Positions 57,973 through 64,000 of a stretch of 64,000 bases of DNA are shown here, one piece after another (within the stretch, counting starts at the first letter, position 1; every line of letters starts with the position of its first letter). Position numbers and translations under genes: made by a program. The DNA is taken from contig NZ_CP146232.1 in the NCBI RefSeq assembly GCF_037040815.1, positions 3,442,001 to 3,506,000 on the forward strand, read 5' to 3'. Origin of the DNA: Pararoseomonas sp. SCSIO 73927 (GTDB lineage Bacteria; Pseudomonadota; Alphaproteobacteria; Acetobacterales; Acetobacteraceae). The notes beneath the pieces were generated by a model, which saw nothing but the letters and a program-made list of their open reading frames with translations, did no database searches and was not told the origin of the DNA.

Positions 57973-59217
57973 TCAGTCCACCCACTCGCCGTCGCGCATC
58001 ACGGGCGTGCGGTTCCCGGCGGTGTCCAGCCCGTCCACCTCCACCTCCGGCGAGCCGATCATCCAGTCCACGTGGATCAGGCTGCGGTTGGCCCCGCGCC
58101 GCACCAGCTCCTCCTCGGAGAAGGTGTCCACGAAGCACTTGGAGTAGGCCTGGCCGAGCGCGATGTGGCTCGCCGCGTTCTCGTCGAACAGCGTGTTCAG
58201 GAACAGGATGCCGCTGCGCGAGATGGGGTTGGAGGAGGGCACCAGCGCCACCTCGCCCAGCATCCGCGCGCCCGAATCGGTGGAGATCATCTGCTCCAGC
58301 ACCGCCTGCCCGCGCGTGGCTTTCGCCTCCACGATCGCGCCCGCCTCGAAACGCACCTGGATGCCCTCGATCAGCGTGCCCTGGTGCGAGAGCGGCTTGG
58401 TGGCGGAAACGGTGCCCCGCGTCATCGCCCGGTGGGGGGTGGTGAAGACCTCCTCCGTCGGGATGTTCGGGTTGCCGTAGATCCCGTTCTTCGCGCGGCT
58501 GGCCCCGCCCATCCAGGCATGGCCCTCCGCCAGTCCCACGATCAGGTCCGTGCCCGGGCCGCGGAAGTGCAGGGCGTGGAAGCGCTGCTCGTTCAACCGG
58601 TCCTGCCGCGCCTTCAGCTTCGCATTGTGGACGGCCCAGGCAGCGATGGGGTCCGGCGCGTCCACGCGGGTGGTGGCGTAGATCGCGTCCCAGAGCTGCC
58701 GCACCGCGTCCTCCGGCGTCGCGTCCGGGAAGACAGCGCGCGCCCAGGCCGGGTGGGCGAAGGGGACCAGCGTCCAGTTGATGTGGCTGTCCACGATCAG
58801 GTCCAGCGCCGGGCGATAGGCGATGGACTGCGCCCGGTTGGCCCGCGCCACCTTCGCCGGGTCCTGGCCGGAGAGAAGGGCCGGATCGGCGCCCACGATG
58901 GCCAGCCGGGCCGCGCCGCCCCGGAAGGCGGCCGCCATGCCCTCGAAGAGCCAGGGGGCGGAGACGTCGAAGCTCTCGTCCCGCGCGTGCTGGTAGCGCA
59001 GCAGGGCGGACCGCTCGTCGGAGAAGATCGTCGTCACCAGCGTGGCGCCGGCCTTGTAGGCGTGCTCGGTGATCAGCCGGGCCAGCGGCAGCGCCTCCAC
59101 CGGCGCCGTCATCACCAGCTCCTGCCCCGGCACGAGCCCGAGGCCAACATGCACGGCCAACTCCGCCAGCCTGTCCATGCGGGTGTCGGCGGTGGTGGGG
59201 GAGGGGGAAAAGTCCAT
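57973..59217 (-). CDS. M29-family aminopeptidase
   Basis: This 414-residue product starts at the ATG at 59217. Family features: GLVPGQELVMTAPVEALPLA, Glu and His metal ligands in NIPTEEVFTTPHRAMTRGTV, QVRFEAGAIVEAKATRGQAV, and ILFLNTLFDENAASHIALGQ with SLIHVDWMIGSPEVEVDG. A dimeric metallo-aminopeptidase (AmpS/PepS type) is expected in the cytoplasm. Confidence 0.93.
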   Translation of the reverse strand: MDFSPSPTTADTRMDRLAELAVHVGLGLVPGQELVMTAPVEALPLARLITEHAYKAGATLVTTIFSDERSALLRYQHARDESFDVSAPWLFEGMAAAFRGGAARLAIVGADPALLSGQDPAKVARANRAQSIAYRPALDLIVDSHINWTLVPFAHPAWARAVFPDATPEDAVRQLWDAIYATTRVDAPDPIAAWAVHNAKLKARQDRLNEQRFHALHFRGPGTDLIVGLAEGHAWMGGASRAKNGIYGNPNIPTEEVFTTPHRAMTRGTVSATKPLSHQGTLIEGIQVRFEAGAIVEAKATRGQAVLEQMISTDSGARMLGEVALVPSSNPISRSGILFLNTLFDENAASHIALGQAYSKCFVDTFSEEELVRRGANRSLIHVDWMIGSPEVEVDGLDTAGNRTPVMRDGEWVD

Positions 59218-59505
59218 CGAACGAAAACTCCTGTCCCGGCCAAGATCGAGACCGGGGCAGGGATGGACAAGGGGGCTCCAGCCCTCTCGCGAGCCCGACC
59301 GGCGCGGGACCGCCCCGATCCCCGGCCTGCCGACGCTCGGCCGATCACGGACGGGCCGGGTTGGCGGCCGCGCCATCCTGTCCGCAAATCTTACGCCGCG
59401 ACCGGCGAGGCCGTTCAGGGATCGGCCAAGCCGCTGGATTCGCGGTGTAAACTATCCTGGCATGTTGATTGCTGAACCGGCACTCATGGCACGCGAGGGC
59501 ATCCC

Positions 59506-60177
59506 ATGTCGGGCATGAAGGCGTCACTTCTGGCACTGGGTGTTTGCGGTGCCCTCCTCGTCGGGGCGAACTCCGTCGCGCGCGCCGCGCCGATCGCGGT
59601 TGCCGGGACCGAAGGCCTCTCGGTGATCGTGACCAGCACCGACCCCGTGATCGCGACCTACGAGGGCACGAGCGCCGACTACACGAGCCAGCTCCACCTC
59701 GTGACGAACAACTCGGGCGTCATCTTCAACAACCAGACCAGCCCGCTCGGGAGCAGCTTCAACCTCGGCTCCTTCGCGATCGGCACGGAGCTGGTCTTCC
59801 GGCTCGCGACGCTGACGACGGGGGAGGATTTCTACTCCGGCTCGGGGAGCAGCAATCCCGACGGAAGCGCCCATGCGAGGGTTCAGGCGGATTACGCGCC
59901 CGGCCGCACGCTCGTCAGCTTCGAGGACCTTCTCTACGGCGCGTACAACTTCAACGACCTGAGCTTCACCCTGACCAGCACGACCGCCATGCCAGCCGTT
60001 GGCTCCGCGGAGTCCCGCTACACCGGCCAGGCCGGCTTAGCCACTTACTTTGGGGGGGCAGCCTCTCTGAGACTGAACTCCGGCCCGGTCTTGGCGGTGC
60101 CGGAACCGGCTGCCGCCGCGCTGTTCGGCATCGGCCTCCTGGGCCTGCTGGTCCTGGGATGGCGCAGGGCGGCCTGA
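59506..60177 (+). CDS. PEP-CTERM sorting-domain protein
   Basis: This 223-residue product has an N-terminal signal peptide (LLALGVCGALLVGANSVARA) and a C-terminal PEP-CTERM signal: VPEPAAAALFGIGLLGLLVL followed by GWRRAA. The middle is beta-rich and Thr/Ser-rich. It is exported and processed by an exosortase; function unknown. The 288 bp upstream (59218-59505) holds its promoter region but no gene. Ribosome site GAGGG precedes the ATG. Confidence 0.9.
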   Translation: MSGMKASLLALGVCGALLVGANSVARAAPIAVAGTEGLSVIVTSTDPVIATYEGTSADYTSQLHLVTNNSGVIFNNQTSPLGSSFNLGSFAIGTELVFRLATLTTGEDFYSGSGSSNPDGSAHARVQADYAPGRTLVSFEDLLYGAYNFNDLSFTLTSTTAMPAVGSAESRYTGQAGLATYFGGAASLRLNSGPVLAVPEPAAAALFGIGLLGLLVLGWRRAA

Positions 60178-60257
60178 GCCGCCGTTCTCGGCCCGGAAAC
60201 GCGCCCGGTCACTGCACCCGGGGACCCGGGGCAGGAAAGGCGCCACGTTCCGCCGGC

Positions 60258-61847
60258 TCAGTCCCGCCGCACGTTCAGCGGCACCGTCATGCCCCGCCGC
60301 TCCACCTTCAGCCCCCTGCGATAGGCGCTGTCGAGGAAGTACTGCCCCAGCGGGACGAAGGGCACGTCCTGGAAGAACCGTGCCTGAACCGCCCGGCCCA
60401 CGCGCTTCTGCGCCTCCAGGTCCGGGGCCTCCAGCCACTCCTCCCGCAGCGCCTCCAGCCCCGGGCTGCTCGGCCAGCCGAACCAGGCGTCCCCTCCGTT
60501 CCCGCGCAGCAGCGGATGGCCGCCGGGGTTGGTCAGGTCCTCGCCCCCGAAGGCGACGTAGACGGCGTTCCACCCGCCCTGCGCCGGCGGCTCTTTCTTC
60601 GCCCGCCGGGCCAGCATCGTGCCCCAGTCCGTGGTCGCCACCTCCACGTCCAGGCCCATGCGCGTCATCGCGTCCGCGCAGATCAGCGTGCCCGCATTGT
60701 TGTTCACCTGATCGCCGGGGTTGAGGACCACCACCTTCGCCCCGAGCTTGCCCGCGGCCTGCAGCGCCGCCTGCGCCGCGGCCAGGTCCCTCGGTCCCGT
60801 CACGGCGGAGAGTCCTTCCTCCGAGGCCAGGACGGAACCCGGCGGGAAAGGGCCCATCCCGTCCCGGAACCGGCTGCGGTCATCGCCCATGATGCCGGAC
60901 ATCACGTCGGTCTGGCTGATCGCCATCAGCAGGGCGCGGCGCACGGCCGGGTCGTCGAAAGGCGGGTGCAGGTGGTTGGGGCGCAGCATGGCCACCGTGC
61001 CCTGCGTCTCCACCCGGTCCACCACCACGTCGCGCCGGCGGGCGAGCAGCGGGCGCAGGTCCGGCGCCATCCGCTCCCACCAGTCCACCTCGCCCGCCTG
61101 CAGCGCGGCGCCGATGGTGGAGGGATCGCCGATCATCCGCCACTCCAGCCGCTCGAACCCCGCGATCTTCGGGCCGGAGGTGACCGCCACCGGCCCGCCC
61201 GGCGCGGGCGAGTAGCGGTCGTAGCGCCGGTACACAGCCAGGGATCCCGCGCGCCGCTCCTCCGCCACGAAGCGGTAGGGGCCGGAGCCGACGATCTCCG
61301 TCAGCGGCGCCGTGGCGGGCAGGTTCGCGAAGCGCTCCGGCATGATGAAGCAGGGATAGGAGGAGGACTTGCCCAGCGCCTCCAGCATCACGCCGAAGGG
61401 GCGGCGCAGGCGGATGGCGAAGCGCCTGTCGTCCAGCGGCTCGATGGAGTCCAGCCGCCCCGCCAGGGTCTGCCCGTGCGTGTCCCTGGTCATCCAGCGG
61501 CGGATGGAGGCCACGGCATCGGCGGCGCGGATCCGCTCCCCGTCGTGGAAGGTCGGGCCCTCCCGCAGGGTGAAGGTCCAGCGCTTCCCGTCATCCTCCA
61601 CCGCGTGCCCTTCCGCGAGCTGCCGCTGCGGCCGGAAGGCATCGTCCAGCCCGTAGAGCGTGTCCCAGCACAGGTGCGCGTGGTTCCGCACGGCGTAGGA
61701 GGTGGTGGCGAGCGGATCGAGGCTCGTCACGTCCGCCTGCGGCACGAAGCGCAGCACGTGCGCCGCATCCCCCTGCGCGATGGCCGGGGCACCCCGGAGG
61801 AGGGGCGCGGTGGCGGCGGTGCCCAGCAGGGCGCGGCGAGCGATCAT
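60258..61847 (-). CDS. ABC transporter substrate-binding protein, family 5 (peptide/opine type)
   Basis: From the ATG at 61847 the product is 529 residues; a start five codons upstream is possible. Signal peptide IARRALLGTAATAPLLRGAP. SBP_bac_5 features: RFVPQADVTSLDPLATTSYA, WTFTLREGPTFHDGERIRAA, and AEGHAVEDDGKRWTF. It would deliver peptides or similar solutes to an ABC importer not present here. Confidence 0.92.
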   Translation of the reverse strand: MIARRALLGTAATAPLLRGAPAIAQGDAAHVLRFVPQADVTSLDPLATTSYAVRNHAHLCWDTLYGLDDAFRPQRQLAEGHAVEDDGKRWTFTLREGPTFHDGERIRAADAVASIRRWMTRDTHGQTLAGRLDSIEPLDDRRFAIRLRRPFGVMLEALGKSSSYPCFIMPERFANLPATAPLTEIVGSGPYRFVAEERRAGSLAVYRRYDRYSPAPGGPVAVTSGPKIAGFERLEWRMIGDPSTIGAALQAGEVDWWERMAPDLRPLLARRRDVVVDRVETQGTVAMLRPNHLHPPFDDPAVRRALLMAISQTDVMSGIMGDDRSRFRDGMGPFPPGSVLASEEGLSAVTGPRDLAAAQAALQAAGKLGAKVVVLNPGDQVNNNAGTLICADAMTRMGLDVEVATTDWGTMLARRAKKEPPAQGGWNAVYVAFGGEDLTNPGGHPLLRGNGGDAWFGWPSSPGLEALREEWLEAPDLEAQKRVGRAVQARFFQDVPFVPLGQYFLDSAYRRGLKVERRGMTVPLNVRRD

Positions 61848-61941
61848 CGGGCGGTTCTCCATCCCTGGCGCCGCATCCTTGGCGCCGCGCAGCCTCGCAT
61901 GGCGGCGCCCCTGCCTTCCAGCGGGGGCGCCGCCGGGCGGA

Positions 61942-62367
61942 TCACGCCTCCAGCGTCGCGTCCAGGCTGATCTCCGCCTTCAGCACCTTGGAGACCGGGC
62001 AGTTGGCCTTCGCCTTCGCCGCCAGCTCCTGAAAGGTGGCGTCGTCCGTGCCGGGAACCTTCGCCGTCAGGGAGAGGTGAATCTTGGAGATCTCCCAGCC
62101 CTCACCCACCTTGTCGAAGGTGACATCCGCCTTCGTCTCCATCCGCTCCGCCGTCAGCCCCGCGCCGCCCAGCACGGCGGAGAGCGCCATGGTGAAGCAG
62201 CCGGCATGAGCCGCGCCGATCAGCTCCTCGGGGTTGGTGCCCTTCACCCCCTCGAAGCGCATGGCGTAGCCGTAGGGGTGCGCGTTCATCGCCCCGCTCT
62301 CGGTGGAGATGGTGCCGCGGCCGTCCTTGAACCCGCCCTGCCAGCTGGCGGAAGCGCTTCTCTTCAT
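61942..62367 (-). CDS. OsmC/Ohr-family peroxiredoxin
   Basis: This 141-residue product has the two redox cysteines in HAGCFTMALSAVL and ANCPVSKVL, and the catalytic region GTNPEELIGAAHAGC. It belongs to the OsmC subgroup that reduces organic hydroperoxides. Single gene, divergent from the GNAT gene at 62423. Confidence 0.93.
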   Translation of the reverse strand: MKRSASASWQGGFKDGRGTISTESGAMNAHPYGYAMRFEGVKGTNPEELIGAAHAGCFTMALSAVLGGAGLTAERMETKADVTFDKVGEGWEISKIHLSLTAKVPGTDDATFQELAAKAKANCPVSKVLKAEISLDATLEA

Positions 62368-62422
62368 CGTTCTCGTCCCGTCATCGGGGGGCCTGGATCA
62401 GCCCCGCGGCGGCTAACTTAGA

Positions 62423-62878
62423 ATGGCCACGGGAAACCGCTACGGCGTGGATATCCGCGCCGCGCTGCCCGCCGATTCCGCGGATCTTTCGGTTCTGCTC
62501 GGCGGCACGCCCCGGGCCATGGCGCTGCGGCTCGAGGCCCTCTCGCGCGATCCCGGCTCGGCCGTGCTCGTCGCCACCGGCTGGAACGGCGCGGCCATCG
62601 GGGTGATCGCCCTGCACTGGCACCCGGCGCTGACGGCCGATCGTCCCGTCGCGCGCATCTCCGCCCTGGCGGTGGCGGAGGAGGAGCGGCGAAACGGCAT
62701 CGGCCGCCTGCTCATCAAGGCCGGATCCCAGGCCGCCCGCACCGCCGGCTGCGACCTGCTGGAGGCCGCGCCGGAAGGAGAGGGGGCGGCGGCGGCCTTC
62801 CTCGGCGCGCTCGGCTTCGTCCCGGCGGGGCTCAACCTTGCGCGGCCGCTCCGCAAGCGTGCCCAGGAAATGCCCTAG
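62423..62878 (+). CDS. GNAT-family N-acetyltransferase
   Basis: This 151-residue product has a GNAT core with the acetyl-CoA loop RRNGIGRLLI preceded by ARISALAVAEEE. The end reads AAAFLGALGFVPAGLNLARP. Substrate unknown. Starts 55 bases from the divergent OsmC gene. Confidence 0.88.
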   Translation: MATGNRYGVDIRAALPADSADLSVLLGGTPRAMALRLEALSRDPGSAVLVATGWNGAAIGVIALHWHPALTADRPVARISALAVAEEERRNGIGRLLIKAGSQAARTAGCDLLEAAPEGEGAAAAFLGALGFVPAGLNLARPLRKRAQEMP

Positions 62879-62941
62879 TTCCGCCCCGCATCGCATCCCT
62901 TCATCGGGCGTTCTTGCCGAACCTGACGGGAGACCCACCCG

Positions 62942-63628
62942 ATGCGCTACGCCCTGATCCCTGCGGCGGCTCTTCTTATCGGCCTCGCCGCACCCGCCTC
63001 CGCCGCCCCAGGCTTCGCGACGGGGAACGTGAACCTGCGCGCCGGCCCTGGCACCACCTATCCGAAGGTGGTGGTGGTTCCCACCGGCGCCGGCGTGGAG
63101 ATCTTCGGCTGCCTGCAGGGCTACAGCTGGTGCGATGTCGGCTTCGGCGGCGTGCGCGGCTGGGTCTCCTCCAACTACCTGCAGTACACCTACGAGGCAC
63201 GCCGCGTGCCCCTGCCGCGCTACGCCCCGCAGAGCGGCGTGCCGATCGTCACCTTCAGCTTCGGCGACTACTGGCGGGACAACTACCGCGACCGCTCCTG
63301 GTACACGGAGCGCGACCGCTGGGGCGGCCCGCCGCCGCGCGCCGCCTACGCCCCGCCGCCGCCCGGCCCGGGCTGGCGCCCCGGCCCACCTCCCGGCCCC
63401 GACTGGCGGGAGCGCGAGGACTTCCGGCGTGAGCGCCGCGAGGCCCGTGAGGACTGGCGGGACCAGCGACGCGAGGCCCGGCAGGACATGGAGCGCGAAC
63501 GGCGGGAGGACAGGCAGGAAAGGCAGGACTGGCGGGAGAACCGCCGCGAGGAGGTCCGGGATCGCCGCGAGGATCGTCAGGAGCGCCGGGACGAGCGAAG
63601 GGACGACCGGCCGGGCCGACCGGACTGA
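62942..63628 (+). CDS. Exported SH3b-domain protein with charged tail
   Basis: This 228-residue product has a signal peptide (RYALIPAAALLIGLAAPASA), then an SH3b domain (about 24-82: ATGNVNLRAGPGTTYPKVVV, GCLQGYSWCDVGFGGVRGWV). A Pro-rich linker follows, and then a long Arg/Glu/Asp-rich tail (from about 150: ERREAREDWRDQRREARQDM). Such SH3b proteins usually bind cell wall. The tail is extreme but typical of alphaproteobacterial relatives. Confidence 0.9.
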   Translation: MRYALIPAAALLIGLAAPASAAPGFATGNVNLRAGPGTTYPKVVVVPTGAGVEIFGCLQGYSWCDVGFGGVRGWVSSNYLQYTYEARRVPLPRYAPQSGVPIVTFSFGDYWRDNYRDRSWYTERDRWGGPPPRAAYAPPPPGPGWRPGPPPGPDWREREDFRRERREAREDWRDQRREARQDMERERREDRQERQDWRENRREEVRDRREDRQERRDERRDDRPGRPD

Positions 63629-63634
63629 CGGGAA

Positions 63635-63650
63635 GGGGGCTTCGGCCCCC
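63635..63650 (+). terminator. GGGGGC-TTCG-GCCCCC hairpin
   Basis: A perfect 6-bp stem with a TTCG loop lies seven bases after the SH3b gene and before the convergent LysE gene. No T tract, so an intrinsic terminator is likely but not certain. Confidence 0.6.
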
Positions 63651-63670
63651 CATCCACGTTGCTGCGGGCC

Positions 63671-64000
63671 TCAGCGCAGCAGCGGCCCGACCATCAGCAC
63701 CACGGCGAAGCCGCCCACCACTGCCGCGCCGAGCCGCGGCACCAGCCCCTGCCGCCCCGCCGCGCCGGCCGCATGGCCCAGCGCGGCCCCGACCCCGATC
63801 CATCCCAGCGCCACGGAGACGAGCAGCGCCAGGAAGGCCAGGAAATAGGCCGGCCAGCCCGGCGCGCCGAAAGGGATGACGCCGAGGGCGAAGACCAGCG
63901 CCTTCGGGTTCAGCAGCGTCGTCACGAAGACCTGGCGCGGCGCGACGGGCGCCACGGAGGGATCCACCGCCCCCCGCTGCCAGAGCCGCACGGCCAGCCA
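63671..64000 (-). CDS. LysE/RhtB-family exporter, C-terminal part
   Basis: The frame is open to the window edge; the last 109 residues are visible. It shows the LysE hallmark FVTTLLNPKALVFALGVIPF and two or three further membrane helices (YFLAFLALLVSVALGWIGVG, LGAAVVGGFAVVLMVGPLL). These proteins export amino acids. The N-terminal helices lie beyond the window. Confidence 0.9.
   Translation of the reverse strand, partial: WLAVRLWQRGAVDPSVAPVAPRQVFVTTLLNPKALVFALGVIPFGAPGWPAYFLAFLALLVSVALGWIGVGAALGHAAGAAGRQGLVPRLGAAVVGGFAVVLMVGPLLR

Noticed and set aside
59469..61970. 833-codon plus-strand frame across the PEP-CTERM and ABC binding protein genes
   Set aside because: It overlaps two well-supported genes in other frames and its composition (Arg/Pro/His-rich) is that of a shadow frame.

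Overview
The window is very G+C-rich (about 70% by eye). Its flanking chromosomal genes are Bug-type tricarboxylate-transport binding proteins with RraA and LDH2-type enzymes, an M29 aminopeptidase, a PEP-CTERM protein and OsmC. Together these suggest an alphaproteobacterium of the Acetobacteraceae (Roseomonas-like); this is inferred from gene style, not from a marker gene. No rRNA, tRNA or CRISPR array was seen.

Positions 1 to about 52,138 look like one mobile accessory region. A tyrosine recombinase C-terminus enters from the left edge. It is followed by a GGDEF-EAL protein and a BLUF photoreceptor gene. From about 2.3 to 45.7 kb there is a lambda-like siphophage prophage. Its leftward early block (2336-7837) holds an AlpA-like regulator, a ProQ/FinO-like protein, a stand-alone DnaB N-terminal domain and the S24-type repressor. 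Its rightward block holds a Cro-like and a CII-like regulator, a DUF1376 replication protein carrying iteron-like repeats, and a primase-helicase. A cargo patch (13.9-15.2 kb) contains DUF3606, a second BLUF protein and a P-loop fragment. Head genes follow in lambda order: terminase small and large subunits, gpW-like, portal, protease with nested scaffold, decoration protein, capsid and connectors. Tail genes are a terminator, tube, a G/GT pair with a canonical slippery site, a giant tape measure with a transglycosylase domain, and tip/fibre genes. Membrane proteins and an endolysin complete the set.

The tail module is interrupted between the G/GT pair and the tape measure by cargo. First comes a RelA/SpoT-domain (alarmone synthetase-like) gene on the plus strand. 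Then come three minus-strand small genes: a coiled-coil membrane protein, an HTH protein and a lipoprotein split by an in-frame amber codon. Tandem palindromes lie in the divergent promoter region beside them. A second cargo zone (42.8-44.5 kb) has a protein resembling the Acb2/Tad1 hairpin family (anti-CBASS sponge) and two paralogous 67-residue proteins. A defence, counter-defence and signalling theme (alarmone synthetase, Acb2-like, HicAB, methylase remnant) is the most interesting aspect of the window.

From 45.9 to 52.1 kb the sequence is a patchwork of small hypothetical genes, two families of diverged repeats with hairpin potential, a truncated DNA adenine methylase, a HicAB toxin-antitoxin pair and four small leftward genes. 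It ends at a 5'-truncated Bug protein gene at 52,139, a plausible island boundary. From 52.4 kb onward the chromosome is ordinary: a leftward catabolic cluster (ModA-like binding protein, HIBADH-type dehydrogenase, Bug, LDH2, RraA), a second Bug gene, an aminopeptidase, a PEP-CTERM protein, an oligopeptide-type ABC binding protein, OsmC, a GNAT, an SH3b protein and a partial LysE exporter.
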